Below are positions 15,368-25,190 of a DNA stretch of 49,941 bases, piece after piece. The stretch comes from an uncultured Pseudophaeobacter sp. (GTDB lineage Bacteria; Pseudomonadota; Alphaproteobacteria; Rhodobacterales; Rhodobacteraceae). Where the stretch lies: NCBI GenBank assembly GCA_905479575.1, contig CAJQNB010000009.1:1-49941 (forward strand). The letters run 5' to 3'. Positions within the stretch are counted from its first letter, which is position 1, and every line of letters starts with the position of its first letter. The notes below the pieces were generated by a model that saw only the letters and a program-made list of their open reading frames with translations, had not been told where the DNA came from and made no database searches. The translations under genes and the position numbers were made by a program.

Positions 15368-15691
15368 TTACATCGAAAATGAGGTGCCGCAGCCGCAGCT
15401 GGACGAGGCATTGGGGTTCTCGATGGTGAACCGTGCACCAATCAGCTCTTCGGTGAAATCAATCACGGCGTTTTCCAAAAAGGGCAGCGATACGGTATCA
15501 ACCACGACTTTTTCGCCCTGACCTTCAAGCACCAGATCATCTTCGCTGGGGGTATCAAGGCCGATCTCATACTGGAAACCAGAGCAGCCGCCGCCTTCGA
15601 CAGCAATCCGCAGCGCCTGGCCTTGGGTTGCGGCGCCAATTTCGGTCAGGCGGGCAAAGGCCCGTTCGGTCACTTTTGGTGGCAGGTTCAT
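15368..15691 (-). CDS. erpA: A-type Fe-S carrier protein (ErpA/IscA)
   Basis: A 107-residue HesB/IscA-family protein with the three conserved cysteines: Cys36 in GGGCSGFQY and Cys99/Cys101 in SSSCGCGTSF. A-type carriers receive Fe-S clusters from the scaffold and deliver them to apo-proteins. The alphaproteobacterial copy outside the suf operon is usually called ErpA; IscA is an equally acceptable label. The divergent dgt gene starts 90 nt away. Confidence 0.92.
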   Translation of the reverse strand: MNLPPKVTERAFARLTEIGAATQGQALRIAVEGGGCSGFQYEIGLDTPSEDDLVLEGQGEKVVVDTVSLPFLENAVIDFTEELIGARFTIENPNASSSCGCGTSFSM

Positions 15692-15781
15692 GAGGTCTCT
15701 CCCGGTGCTGTATTGCAGCGCATTCCATTATATAGAAAGGTGCGACCCAGACGACAAGATTTCACGGGAGAAAGATTAGTC

Positions 15782-16933
15782 ATGCATGCCTCTTTTGCCA
15801 CCAAGCCGGATCAAAGCCGGGGCAGACTGATCTCTGAGGAGGAAAGCAGTTTTCGCTCTCCCTATCAGCGCGACCGGGACCGGATCATCCATGCCAGCGC
15901 CTTTCGGCGCCTGAAACACAAAACCCAGGTCTTTGTTGAGCACGAGGGGGATAACTATCGCACCCGGCTGACCCATTCGATCGAGGTCGGTCAGGTGGGG
16001 CGCACAATTGCTGCGGCCCTGGGGCTGAACCAGGAACTGACCGAGGCCGTGGCGCTGGCCCATGATCTGGGCCACACGCCCTTTGGCCATACCGGCGAAG
16101 ATGCGCTGCATGCGCTGATGCAGCCCTATGGTGGCTTTGATCACAATGCTCAGGCGATCCGCATTGTCACCTGTCTGGAGCGTCACTATGCCGAATTTGA
16201 CGGGCTGAATCTGACCTGGGAAACGCTTGAAGCCATTGCAAAGCACAATGGGCCGGTGGTGGGCGAGCTGCCCTGGGCCTTGGCCGAATGCAATGCTGCG
16301 ATGGATCTGGAGCTGCATACCCATGCCAGCGCCGAGGCCCAGGTGGCGGCGCTGGCGGATGATATTGCCTATAACAATCACGACCTGCACGATGGGCTGC
16401 GCGCTGGGCTGTTTACAGATGCGGATATTGCCCATCTGCCAATCATTTCTGCCGCCTATCATCAGGTCGATCAGAAATATCCCGGGCTTGACGGCCTGCG
16501 CCGCCGTCATGAGGCCCTGCGCCGGGTTTTTGGCGTCATGGTTGGGGATGTGATTGATACAACCCGCAAAAACCTGCGTGAGAGAGGCGTTCAAAGCGTC
16601 GAAGAGGTGCGCGCCCTGGGGCACCCGGTGGTGGCCTTTTCGCCTGATCTGTGGCGGGATTTGAAAGAGATCCGCGCCTTTTTGTTCCGCCACATGTACC
16701 GCGCCCCCTCGGTGATGGAGGTGCGCACTCAAATGGCAGAAATTGTTGCGGCGCTGTTTCCTTACTTTCTGGCCAACCCGCTACAGATGCCGGAGCGCTG
16801 GCATGAAGAGATTACCGCCGCTGCGGATGAGACGGCGCTGGCGCGGATCACCTCGGACTATATCGCAGGTATGACGGACCGGTTTGCGCTGCAACTGCAC
16901 GAGCAGCTGACCCGCGAGGGCAAGCTGGCATAG
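15782..16933 (+). CDS. dgt: dGTP triphosphohydrolase (dGTPase-like, HD domain)
   Basis: This 383-residue deoxyguanosinetriphosphate triphosphohydrolase-like protein has YQRDRDRIIHASAFRRLKHKTQVF near the N-terminus, His65 in TRLTHSIEV, the HD pair His94-Asp95 in AHDLGHTPFGH, and a later Asp in DIAYNNHDLHDG. It hydrolyses dNTPs to deoxynucleoside and triphosphate, lowering or balancing dNTP pools. The frame opens at 15623 over erpA, but ATG 15782 has a GGAGAA ribosome site and gives the family's N-terminus. Next on the strand are the YciI-like gene and argS. Confidence 0.93.
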   Translation: MHASFATKPDQSRGRLISEEESSFRSPYQRDRDRIIHASAFRRLKHKTQVFVEHEGDNYRTRLTHSIEVGQVGRTIAAALGLNQELTEAVALAHDLGHTPFGHTGEDALHALMQPYGGFDHNAQAIRIVTCLERHYAEFDGLNLTWETLEAIAKHNGPVVGELPWALAECNAAMDLELHTHASAEAQVAALADDIAYNNHDLHDGLRAGLFTDADIAHLPIISAAYHQVDQKYPGLDGLRRRHEALRRVFGVMVGDVIDTTRKNLRERGVQSVEEVRALGHPVVAFSPDLWRDLKEIRAFLFRHMYRAPSVMEVRTQMAEIVAALFPYFLANPLQMPERWHEEITAAADETALARITSDYIAGMTDRFALQLHEQLTREGKLA

Positions 16934-17066
16934 CAGCCGCAAAAGCGGCACTGGGGAGACAAGGCAAAAGGCGCTGGCTTTAACAGTGGAAAAATCTGGC
17001 CCTATGATCTGGCGCTGACAGGCCGTTTTTTATGGCGAGATCACAGAGCAAAGGCCGGCGCGCGCG

Positions 17067-17363
17067 ATGAAACACTGGACTGTTACCTTTCAGGACGCTT
17101 CTGAAATGGCCCGTATCCGGGGGGATAAACCCCGCCGTCTTGCCCATATTGCCTTTGTGCGCAGTCGCCCAGAGCTGAACATTGGCGGGCCGCTGGCCCT
17201 GCAGCCGATGCAGGACTTTCCCGGCGCCATCTGGACGGTGCAGGCGGATACCCGGGCGGATGTGGAACGCTTGATCCTGTCGGATCCCTATTATGTCGCC
17301 TCTTTGCGGCGCTACAAAATCAGCGCCTGGGGCGATGCCCCTGTGGGTCAGGTGGCGTTTTGA
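17067..17363 (+). CDS. YciI-family protein
   Basis: A 98-residue ferredoxin-like fold protein of the YciI family: MKHWTVTFQDASEMA, then the family's conserved His in RRLAHIAFVRSRPE, a GGPL turn, and the DPYYVASLRRYKISAWG end with the conserved Asp-Pro. YciI proteins act as small dehalogenase-like or chaperone-like enzymes, and the physiological substrate is usually unknown. It lies between dgt and argS on the same strand and may be co-transcribed with either. Confidence 0.75.
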   Translation: MKHWTVTFQDASEMARIRGDKPRRLAHIAFVRSRPELNIGGPLALQPMQDFPGAIWTVQADTRADVERLILSDPYYVASLRRYKISAWGDAPVGQVAF

Positions 17364-17520
17364 GGCCGGGGCTGCTTTGATCGCAGGGCGCAGGGCTTTG
17401 GACAAAGATGCGCCTATTGTGCCCTGTTGCAGCGGCTGTGGGCTGGTCTTGCGCCACAGAATGGTTGACCATTGAGCTAGGCATGATAAGCCGCAAAGTC
17501 GAACCAATGGGACGCCAGAG

Positions 17521-19266
17521 ATGAACCTTTTTTCCGATATCCGCGCGCTTGTCATCGACAGCCTCACTGCCATGACCACCGAGGGCGCATTGCCCGAGGG
17601 GCTCAACTTTGCAAATGTCGCGGTTGAGCCACCGCGCGATGCGGCCCATGGAGATATGGCCACCAATGCCGCCATGGTGTTGGCCAAACCGGCTAAGATG
17701 AAGCCCCGCGATATTGCCGATGCGCTGGCCGCCAAACTGGCAGAGGACACACGGATCAGCTCGGCAGAGGTGGCAGGCCCTGGGTTTTTGAACCTGCGGC
17801 TGGCGCCGGTTGTTTGGCAGGGCGTGCTGGGGGCGGTTCTGGGTGCCGGGACTGACTATGGCCGCGCCAATCTGGGGCGGGGAAAGAAGGTCAACGTCGA
17901 ATATGTTTCGGCCAACCCTACCGGGCCTTTGCATGTGGGCCATACCCGTGGGGCGGTCTTTGGCGACGCGCTGGCCTCCCTGCTGGGCTATGCTGGCTAT
18001 GACGTCACCCGGGAATACTACATTAATGATGGCGGTGGTCAGGTCGATGTGCTGGCGCGTTCGGTCTATCTGCGCTACCAGGAGGCCCACGGTCAGGAGG
18101 TCGCCTTTGCCGATGGCACCTATCCCGGCGACTATCTGGTACCGGTTGGTCAGGCCCTAAAGGACAAGGTTGGCGATGCCTATGTGGACCAGCCCGAGGA
18201 CGTCTGGCTGGCGGATGTGCGGGAATTCTCCACCGATGCGATGATGGCGCTGATCCGCGAAGATCTGGCAATGCTGGGCATCAAGATGGATGTGTTCTAT
18301 TCGGAAAAATCCCTGTACGGCACCGGTAAGATCGAGGCCGCCCTTGCAGAGCTGGAAAGCAAGGGCCTGATCTATCAGGGTGTGCTGGAGCCACCAAAAG
18401 GCAAAAAGCCAGACGATTGGGAGCCGCGCGAGCAGACCCTGTTCAAATCCACCGACCATGGCGATGATGTGGATCGGGCGGTGAAAAAATCGGACGGTGC
18501 CTGGACCTATTTTGCCCCGGATATTGCCTATCACTACGACAAGATCAGCCGTGGCTTTGATGAGTTGATCGATGTGTTGGGCGCCGATCACGGGGGCTAT
18601 GTCAAGCGGATGAAGGCGGCTGTCTCGGCCTTGTCGGACGGCAAAGTACCACTGGATATTAAGCTGTGCCAGCTGGTGAAGCTGTTCAAGGATGGCCAGG
18701 AATTCAAGATGTCGAAACGGGCAGGCACCTTTGTCACCCTGCGCGATGTGGTTGACGCGGTTGGCCCGGATGTCACCCGCTTTATGCTGCTCACCCGTAA
18801 AAACGACCAGGGCTTTGATTTTGATCTGGATAAGGCGCTGGAGCAATCCAAGGATAATCCGATCTTTTACGTGCAATACGCCAATGCGCGGATCTGTTCG
18901 ACCCTGCGCAAGGCAGAGGAAGCCGGAATCGCCACCAATGATCCGGTCCTTGCCGCTGCAGATCTGGCCGAGGTGTCACACCCGGCGCAGCTGGCCGTGA
19001 TCAAAAAGCTGGCAGAATGGCCACGTCAGATTGAAATTGCTGCCCGCACAAACGAGCCACACCGGGTCGCCTTTTATCTCTATGATCTCGCCTCTGAGCT
19101 GCATGGTCTGTACCACCTTGGCAAAACTGAGTTTGGTTTACGTTTTGTTAACGAGAGCAGCGAAACGGCAACACATGCCAATTTGGCGCTGGCGCGCAGC
19201 GTTTCCATTGTTATTTCCGCCGGTCTTGGTATTCTAGGGGTGAAACCGGCGCAGGAGATGCGGTAA
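17521..19266 (+). CDS. argS: Arginyl-tRNA synthetase
   Basis: A 581-residue class I synthetase with the HIGH-box variant HVGH at 138-141 in [16 protein letters not shown], the KMSKR loop at 396-400 in [11 protein letters not shown], and a C-terminal DALR anticodon-binding domain ([29 protein letters not shown]). The N-terminal additional domain typical of ArgRS precedes the catalytic core. It charges tRNA-Arg with arginine. Length and motifs are normal. A GC-rich stem-loop separates it from the SPOR gene. Confidence 0.97.
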   Translation: MNLFSDIRALVIDSLTAMTTEGALPEGLNFANVAVEPPRDAAHGDMATNAAMVLAKPAKMKPRDIADALAAKLAEDTRISSAEVAGPGFLNLRLAPVVWQGVLGAVLGAGTDYGRANLGRGKKVNVEYVSANPTGPLHVGHTRGAVFGDALASLLGYAGYDVTREYYINDGGGQVDVLARSVYLRYQEAHGQEVAFADGTYPGDYLVPVGQALKDKVGDAYVDQPEDVWLADVREFSTDAMMALIREDLAMLGIKMDVFYSEKSLYGTGKIEAALAELESKGLIYQGVLEPPKGKKPDDWEPREQTLFKSTDHGDDVDRAVKKSDGAWTYFAPDIAYHYDKISRGFDELIDVLGADHGGYVKRMKAAVSALSDGKVPLDIKLCQLVKLFKDGQEFKMSKRAGTFVTLRDVVDAVGPDVTRFMLLTRKNDQGFDFDLDKALEQSKDNPIFYVQYANARICSTLRKAEEAGIATNDPVLAAADLAEVSHPAQLAVIKKLAEWPRQIEIAARTNEPHRVAFYLYDLASELHGLYHLGKTEFGLRFVNESSETATHANLALARSVSIVISAGLGILGVKPAQEMR

Positions 19267-19314
19267 AAAACCGCGCACAACCGCCGGACTGAGGCAGTTC
19301 AAGAGACCCAAAGC

Positions 19315-19342
19315 AGTCAGGTGAGATGTATCTCGCCTGACT
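19315..19342. other. Stem-loop between argS and the SPOR gene
   Basis: AGTCAGGTGAGAT (19315-19327) is complementary to ATCTCGCCTGACT (19330-19342), with one T-G pair and only GT between them, giving in practice a 12-bp stem and 4-nt loop. No T-tract is present on either side. It may be an mRNA processing or stability element, or a weak terminator of argS. Confidence 0.5.
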
Positions 19343-19364
19343 CTCAAGGGCAGTAAGGCGGATT

Positions 19365-20990
19365 ATGGCGTATTTTGCGCAGGCGGGCTCTCATCAGCCC
19401 CATTCCCATAATGACTCCCGGAATGAGGGAGCTTCTGATCACTTTGGACAGGGGGGCGCCAGTCAAAACGCCTCTGGCCCCACCGTCGCTGGCCCCAAGG
19501 TTACAGTGAACCCACATGTGACAGCGCGTGCCTTTGCGCCCGGGCAGCCACAGGCTGCGCCGCAAGCCGCGCCGCGCAAGGTGAGCCCGTTTCCGGCGGA
19601 AGGGCCAGATCTCTACGCGAACTATCAGCCACGTGCCTCAGAGGATGAGACCGCCGCTGCGCCAATTGCCTTTGCTGCGCCAGCCGCAACGGCGCCGCTG
19701 CAACAGGCCAAGCTGCAGGACTATGTGAGCGAAGATTATGGCGTTCCGGGGATTGGCACACAGGACTATACTGCGCAGACCTTTGGTGGCGACACCTACG
19801 CTAACGATCCTCAGCCGGTGCAGTCCTCTGGCGCAACGGTGTATGGCGGGCAGGAAAATATCGCTCAGGACCATGCTCCTGAGGGCACCTACGGCGCGGC
19901 CTATGGCGGCGCTGCAGCGCAGAGCTATGGCTATGAGCCGCAAGAGGGTGCAGCAGACTATCGCTATGATGACGACAGCAGCTATGCGACGGCTGGCACG
20001 TCCTCTAGCGCGTCCACAGGCCTGGCACGGGTCACTGGCCTGGTGGGCGCAGCTGCCTCTTTGGCGCTGGTGGTCGGGCTGGGCCTTTGGGGCTATCAGC
20101 TGGTCATGCGGGACGTTAGCGGCGTTCCCGTTGTCCGCGCTGTTGAAGGACCAATGCGGGCGCAACCGGAAAATCCAGGCGGCAGCCAGGCGGATCATCA
20201 GGGGCTTTCGGTGAATTCCGTTGCGGCCAATGGAACTGCCGAAGCGCCAGCCGAACGCTTGACCCTGGCGCCGCAGCCAATTCAACTGGCTCAGGATGAT
20301 CAGCCCATGTCGCGCCTCACAGCTCCGCAGGCAGATGTGCCGCCGCAGGTGATCAACCCGGCGGGCCAGACGGACCAGACGGGCCAAACTGCCACGGCAC
20401 AGATCTCTGAGGCCTCGGTGGCCGCCTATCGCAATGGCGACATCGACGCTTTGGTGGCTGAACTCACCGAGGGGGTCACCCCCCTTGATCCGACGCAGGA
20501 TCAATCGGCTTCGCAGCCCACAGTAGCGCCGGTAATCGTACAACCTGAGCCGCTACAACCTGTTGAAATCGCAGCGATTGGTGCGGCTACCGCGCCCTCT
20601 TCTGCGCTGCTCAATGCGCCCGGTGTCAAGATCTCTTTGCGTCCGAACCTAAGGCCAGCACGCTTTAGCCCGGCTGTCGCACAGACCTCTCCTGGCCGTG
20701 GCCGGGCGACGCTCGAAGTTGATCCGAAGAGTCTGCCAGCTGGAACTCGACTGGCACAATTGGGCGCCTATGAAAGCGCCGAAGTGGCCCGTGCGGAATG
20801 GGATCGCATTTACAGCCGTTTTGAGGATTATCTGGAGGGGAAAACCCGTGTCATCCAGCGGGCCGAAAGTGGTGGGCGGACCTTCTATCGCTTGCGGGCC
20901 ATGGGCTTTGACGGGCTGTCGGATGCGCGCCGGTTCTGCTCGACTTTGGTTGCCGGCAAGGCGGATTGCATTCCGGTGACAACACGGTGA
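19365..20990 (+). CDS. SPOR-domain cell-division/peptidoglycan-binding protein
   Basis: A 541-residue membrane-anchored protein. Residues 1-215 are low-complexity and rich in Ala, Gln, Pro, Tyr and acidic residues (cytoplasmic). A single membrane helix lies near 220-245 (VGAAASLALVVGLGLWGYQLV). A disordered periplasmic linker follows, and residues ~460-541 form a SPOR domain (LAQLGAYESAEVARAEW ... FYRLRAMGFDGLSDARRFCS). SPOR domains bind denuded glycan strands at the septum, so a division-site role is likely. Its stop overlaps the nagZ start as GTGA. Confidence 0.85.
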   Translation: MAYFAQAGSHQPHSHNDSRNEGASDHFGQGGASQNASGPTVAGPKVTVNPHVTARAFAPGQPQAAPQAAPRKVSPFPAEGPDLYANYQPRASEDETAAAPIAFAAPAATAPLQQAKLQDYVSEDYGVPGIGTQDYTAQTFGGDTYANDPQPVQSSGATVYGGQENIAQDHAPEGTYGAAYGGAAAQSYGYEPQEGAADYRYDDDSSYATAGTSSSASTGLARVTGLVGAAASLALVVGLGLWGYQLVMRDVSGVPVVRAVEGPMRAQPENPGGSQADHQGLSVNSVAANGTAEAPAERLTLAPQPIQLAQDDQPMSRLTAPQADVPPQVINPAGQTDQTGQTATAQISEASVAAYRNGDIDALVAELTEGVTPLDPTQDQSASQPTVAPVIVQPEPLQPVEIAAIGAATAPSSALLNAPGVKISLRPNLRPARFSPAVAQTSPGRGRATLEVDPKSLPAGTRLAQLGAYESAEVARAEWDRIYSRFEDYLEGKTRVIQRAESGGRTFYRLRAMGFDGLSDARRFCSTLVAGKADCIPVTTR

Positions 20991-21994
20991 CGGCCTGTGG
21001 CGCCACAATTTTAGATGCCGAAGGTCTGGTTCTGAGTGCCGAAGAGAAAGCGTTCTTTCGGCAGGCGGACCCTTTTGGCTTTATCCTCTTTGCTCGCAAT
21101 ATTGACAGCGCTGACCAAACCCGCGCGCTCTGCGCTGAGCTGCGCGAAGCTGTTGGCCGTAACTGTCTGATCACCATCGACCAGGAGGGAGGCCGGGTCC
21201 AGCGCCTGCGCAGCCCGCTGGCGCGCGACTGGATGTCGCCGCTGGACCATGTGACACAGGCTGGCGCACAGGCTGAGCGCGCCATGTACCTGCGCTATCG
21301 CCTGATCGCTCAGGAGCTGCTGGATCTCGGGATCGACAGCAACTGCGCGCCGGTTGGTGATCTGGTGACATCAGACACCCATGATTTTTTGAAAAACCGC
21401 TGCTACGGCGACAGCCTTGCGCAGGTGATTTCGCTGGCCCGCGTAACGGCGCAGGCGCATCTGGATGGCGGCGTGCTGCCGGTGTTGAAACACATTCCGG
21501 GCCATGGGCGCGCAACTGTGGATAGCCATAAGGACCTGCCGTTTGTCTCGGCGCCACTGGATACGCTGCGGGCGCAGGATTTTGCGGTGTTTGAACAGCT
21601 GAACGACCTGCCCATCGGCATGACGGCGCATCTGGTCTACGGCGCACTGGATGCGCTGCCAGCGACCATTTCCAAGAGTGTCATGGCAATGATCCGCAAT
21701 GAGATCGGCTTTGACGGGCTGATGATGACCGATGATATCTCGATGAAGGCCTTGTCCGGCACCCCTGCGCAAAACGCGGCAGCGGCCCGGGAAGCGGGCT
21801 GTGATCTGGTGCTCTATTGTAATGCCACGCTGAGCGATCGTCGTGCCGTGGCCGAGGCCGCAGGAGCAATGGATGCGGCAGGTCTGGCCCGGGCTGAAGC
21901 GGCCTTGGCGCAGCGACAGTCCCCCAGCCCGCTTGACACCGCCGCAGCGGAGGCCGAACTTACCGCCTTGATGGGCGGAAAGGTCTATGTCTGA
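20987..21994 (+). CDS. nagZ: Beta-N-acetylhexosaminidase (NagZ)
   Basis: This 335-residue family 3 glycoside hydrolase has FGFILFARNI near the start, DQEGGRVQRL, the NagZ signature KHIPGHGRATVDSHKDLP with the catalytic His/Asp dyad, and the nucleophile region GLMMTDDISMKAL. NagZ removes GlcNAc from anhydro-muropeptides in peptidoglycan recycling in the cytoplasm. The start is taken as GTG 20987 (giving MTACGATILD), overlapping the SPOR stop as GTGA; the upstream TTG at 20966 is less likely. Its 3' end overlaps scpA by 8 nt. Confidence 0.94.
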   Translation: MTACGATILDAEGLVLSAEEKAFFRQADPFGFILFARNIDSADQTRALCAELREAVGRNCLITIDQEGGRVQRLRSPLARDWMSPLDHVTQAGAQAERAMYLRYRLIAQELLDLGIDSNCAPVGDLVTSDTHDFLKNRCYGDSLAQVISLARVTAQAHLDGGVLPVLKHIPGHGRATVDSHKDLPFVSAPLDTLRAQDFAVFEQLNDLPIGMTAHLVYGALDALPATISKSVMAMIRNEIGFDGLMMTDDISMKALSGTPAQNAAAAREAGCDLVLYCNATLSDRRAVAEAAGAMDAAGLARAEAALAQRQSPSPLDTAAAEAELTALMGGKVYV

Positions 21995-22784
21995 GCAAAA
22001 CCTGTTTCACGAAGTCACCGCGCGGTCCGTCGAAGAGCGGCTGGCAGCGGAGGCGCTGATTGTTGATGTCGACGGCTTTGAAGGGCCGCTCGATTTGTTG
22101 CTGACACTCTCGCGGACGCAAAAGGTCGATTTGCGCCGGATCTCGGTGCTGGAACTGGCCCGGCAGTATCTGACCTTTGTGGAACACGCCAAGGAGCTGC
22201 GCATTGAGCTGGCGGCGGATTACCTGGTGATGGCGGCCTGGCTGGCCTATCTTAAATCGCGCCTGTTGCTGCCCCCTGATCCCACCGAAGACGGTCCATC
22301 CGGGGCGGAGCTTGCGGCGCACCTGGCCTTTCAGTTGGAACGGTTGCAGGCGATGCGTGATGCCGCCGCCCGTCTGATGGGGCGCGATCAGATGGGGCGT
22401 GACTTTTTTGTACGTGGCCAGGATGAAAACATCCAGCGGATCAGGACGGTGACCTATTCCGCCAATCTGTTGGACCTGATGCAGGGCTATGCCCGGATCC
22501 GCACCAAGGATGATTTCCGCCCCTTTGTGATGGACCGCGACAGCGTTTTTACCATGGAAGAGGCGCTGGAACGCATGCGGGCTTTGATCGGCTTTACAGG
22601 CAGTTGGACAGATATGCTCAGCTATCTGCCGGATGGCTGGCATAAGGATCCGGTAAAGCGGCGCTCGGCCACGGCCGCCACCTTTGCGGCCTCCTTGCAG
22701 CTGGTCAAGGAAGGGCGGCTTGAAATCCGCCAGAACGAGAATTTTGCGCCCATTCAACTGCGCAGCCTAGACGAGGAAAGCTGA
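21987..22784 (+). CDS. scpA: Segregation and condensation protein A
   Basis: This 265-residue ScpA (kleisin) has the conserved FEGPLDLLLTLSRTQKVDLRRISVLELARQYL block (residues ~31-63), an ADYLVMAAWLAYLKSRLLLP motif, and a C-terminal helical domain. ScpA bridges SMC heads and binds ScpB in the SMC-ScpAB condensin that compacts and segregates the chromosome. It overlaps nagZ by 8 nt and scpB by 1 nt (TGATG), so it is tightly coupled. Confidence 0.95.
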   Translation: MSEQNLFHEVTARSVEERLAAEALIVDVDGFEGPLDLLLTLSRTQKVDLRRISVLELARQYLTFVEHAKELRIELAADYLVMAAWLAYLKSRLLLPPDPTEDGPSGAELAAHLAFQLERLQAMRDAAARLMGRDQMGRDFFVRGQDENIQRIRTVTYSANLLDLMQGYARIRTKDDFRPFVMDRDSVFTMEEALERMRALIGFTGSWTDMLSYLPDGWHKDPVKRRSATAATFAASLQLVKEGRLEIRQNENFAPIQLRSLDEES

Positions 22785-23461
22785 TGCAGCCCCCCCATAG
22801 CGCCCCCCCCGCCAGTGATCCGCAAAGCGACAGCGACAGCCTGTTTGATGCCCCGCCCATTGCCGAACAAGAACGCATGGTCGAAGCGGTGCTCTTTGCC
22901 AGTGCCACGCCGGTAACCCTGCGTGATCTGGAAGGTCGGATGCCCCATGGCTGCAACCCGGCGGCTGCACTGGAACATCTGCGCAAACGCTACGAGGGGC
23001 GCGGAGTTCGGGTGGTGCAGGTCGGCGAGGCTTGGGCTATGCGCACCGCGCCTGACCTTGGCTTTCTGATGCAAAAAGAGATCGTCGAAACCCGCAAGCT
23101 GAGCCGCGCCGCAATCGAGACCCTGGCAATTATTGCCTATCACCAGCCGGTGACACGGGCCGAGATTGAGGAAATCCGGGGTGTTTCGGTGTCGCGCGGC
23201 ACAGTGGATCAGCTGCTGGAGATGGAATGGATTCGCATTGGGCGGCGGCGGATGACGCCGGGGCGACCAGTGACCTTTGTGGTGACGCCAGTGTTTCTGG
23301 ACCATTTTGGGCTGGAAAGCGCCCGCGACCTGCCGGGGCTGAAAGAGCTGCGCGCCGCTGGCCTGTTGGAGAACAGACCGCCTCCGGGCAGCCTGCCAAT
23401 GGGGCAGGGTGGTGAGGACGACGAAGAGGTTGGCGATCAACCCGAGCTGTTTGGCGAGTAG
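22784..23461 (+). CDS. scpB: Segregation and condensation protein B
   Basis: This 225-residue ScpB has two winged-helix domains. It contains EQERMVEAVLFASATPVTLRDLEGRMP, WAMRTAPDLGFLM, and the typical LSRAAIETLAIIAYHQPVTRAEIEEIRGVS, ending in FLDHFGLESARDLPGLKELRAAGLL. It forms a dimer that associates with ScpA and SMC. The N-terminal 25 residues are Pro/Ser-rich and probably disordered. No tat genes follow, unlike the arrangement I recall in some Rhodobacteraceae. Confidence 0.95.
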   Translation: MQPPHSAPPASDPQSDSDSLFDAPPIAEQERMVEAVLFASATPVTLRDLEGRMPHGCNPAAALEHLRKRYEGRGVRVVQVGEAWAMRTAPDLGFLMQKEIVETRKLSRAAIETLAIIAYHQPVTRAEIEEIRGVSVSRGTVDQLLEMEWIRIGRRRMTPGRPVTFVVTPVFLDHFGLESARDLPGLKELRAAGLLENRPPPGSLPMGQGGEDDEEVGDQPELFGE

Positions 23462-23616
23462 GCCGACCCCAGCTTTGGGTGCGCGGTGGCCTTAACGGGG
23501 GGCATCTATCTGTCAAGGAATTGCCCAATTCTGCTGCTAGAAGCTGCGGTTGTGATGTAATTGGCAATGGAGCGCTGCCCTGGGCAATTGACGCTTCTGG
23601 CTTTGGGAGAAACGTG

Positions 23617-23838
23617 ATGAACCTTGATATGATTATAAAAATGGTGATGCGGCGTTTGCTGGGCAAGGCCGTAAATGCGGGGGTTGATGCCGGGCTTGGT
23701 GCTCTATCTGGGCGAAAATCACGCGGCTCGGATCGCAGCAAGCCGTGGGCAGAAACCCCGGCAGAGGCGGAAGCCCGTGCCGAACGGGAGCGTGTCCGTG
23801 CTATCAGACAGGCGCGTCGGGCGAAACGGGATCAATAG
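23617..23838 (+). CDS. Small basic hypothetical protein (73 aa)
   Basis: A 73-residue protein: MNLDMIIKMVMRRLLGKAVNAG, a Gly-rich segment (VDAGLGALSGRKSRG), then a highly charged helix (AEAEARAERERVRAIRQARRAKRDQ). The ATG at 23617 has GGGAGA about 8 nt upstream. The 3' end overlaps the convergent MFS gene by 35 nt. From memory, similar short proteins with an MxMIxRMxMRxLx-GxxxNxGI start are common in Rhodobacteraceae; function unknown. Confidence 0.65.
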   Translation: MNLDMIIKMVMRRLLGKAVNAGVDAGLGALSGRKSRGSDRSKPWAETPAEAEARAERERVRAIRQARRAKRDQ

Positions 23839-25024
23839 GACCAAGCTCAGGGCCTTTGCGTAGGCTTATTGCGGCTTCGACGGCCTCGATAAGGCAGAGG
23901 AGTGCCGAAAGCGCCAGGCATCCCTTGAGCCCCCACAGAGGAAAGAGCAGAGCGCCCGCAAAAGGGGCGGCAAAGACGCAGAGATAGGTGATGGTACTAT
24001 AAAGCCCCATAATGGCGCCGCGTTGTTCAGGATCCAAACTGGTAAGCCTCGCCACCAGAAGGTTGAGGCCGAGGTGCTGAAAAATGCCCCAGACCAGTGC
24101 AAAAACCAGCAGCAATGTGTAGGTTCCGGCAACGCTGAGCATCACCAGATAGGTGAGGGCGATCAGCACAAAGACAGGCGGCGTGGCACGGGGTAACCCC
24201 AGCCGGTCCAGCAGCGGATCAAAAATCACAGCCAAGCCAAAGCCAATACCGTAAAACAGTGGCAACAACCCCGCCTGGGCGGTGCTAAGCTCCAGTGTGA
24301 GGGTCACATGAGCGCCGGTGAAAAAATAGGTGGTGTAAAAGCTGAGCATCAGCAGGCAGGAGGCCAGCAACCCGCGCCGAATGCCCGGCACCCGCAGTGC
24401 CGTCAGCGGGGAGCTGGCCTGCCCAGCCGAGTTGGACGTAATCTTACCCAGCCCTGCTGAGCTGAGCCAGAGAACCGCCGCCAGCAGCGCCAGGGCCAGA
24501 TAGACCACCCGCCAGCCCGCCAGATCCGCCAGCCATGCGCTGAGGCTGACCCCGAGCACCATAGATAGGGTCCATCCCGTCAACACCAGGCCAACAACGC
24601 GGGCTTCGCGCCCCTTTGGGGCAATCATCGCCGCCAGGGTGTAGATCGAGGGCAGGGCGGCGCCTCCTGCCAGACCACAGAAAACCTGCGCTGCTATCAA
24701 GCCCCAAAGCCCCGGCGCTGCCGCACTGGTGCCCAGCCCAAGAACCAGCACCAGCAGGGCAATGCGCAAAAGCCGCCCCGCTCCGATTCGGTCGCCCATC
24801 GGGGCCAGGGTGAGGGCCGCCGCCGCAACGCCAAGCCCATAGGCGCTGGCAGCCTGCATGACCCGGGCCGGATCAGTGCCCAGATCATTACCCACAGCCA
24901 GAACCAGCGGCGATAAAAGCAGCGAATTTGAGCCGACAATGCCAATTGCGCTCATCAAGATCAGGATCGAGGCCCAAAGCGGTTGCTGCAGCGGCGGAGA
25001 GGATAGCGGTGGCATATGATGCAC
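23804..25024 (-). CDS. MFS transporter
   Basis: This 406-residue carrier of the major facilitator superfamily has about twelve hydrophobic segments and the signature loop between helices 2 and 3 (APMGDRIGAGRLLRIALL), of the type seen in drug or metabolite exporters (DHA1-like). The second half has a matching LLDRLGLPRATPPVF loop. Substrate unknown. The start may be ATG 25024 or 25015. It converges with the small gene at 23617 with overlap. Confidence 0.88.
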   Translation of the reverse strand: MHHMPPLSSPPLQQPLWASILILMSAIGIVGSNSLLLSPLVLAVGNDLGTDPARVMQAASAYGLGVAAAALTLAPMGDRIGAGRLLRIALLVLVLGLGTSAAAPGLWGLIAAQVFCGLAGGAALPSIYTLAAMIAPKGREARVVGLVLTGWTLSMVLGVSLSAWLADLAGWRVVYLALALLAAVLWLSSAGLGKITSNSAGQASSPLTALRVPGIRRGLLASCLLMLSFYTTYFFTGAHVTLTLELSTAQAGLLPLFYGIGFGLAVIFDPLLDRLGLPRATPPVFVLIALTYLVMLSVAGTYTLLLVFALVWGIFQHLGLNLLVARLTSLDPEQRGAIMGLYSTITYLCVFAAPFAGALLFPLWGLKGCLALSALLCLIEAVEAAISLRKGPELGPIDPVSPDAPV

Positions 25025-25190
25025 CTTTTGCGCGGGGTATTACCCTGCTCCTAGCCTCAGCGCCTCTGGAAGGAAAGCCCAGGCTGCAAGCTGCGTCACG
25101 TCATAGCCCGCTACGAGTTGAAAGAGGTCAGGCCTTGCTGGGGCTACAGGAGTAAGATTGGAAGCCGCCGCCAAAACAAGGCTAAATCTA

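Noticed and set aside
15776..16732. 318-aa minus-strand frame across dgt
   Set aside because: It is antisense to a dGTPase with intact HD motifs; no ribosome site or domain.
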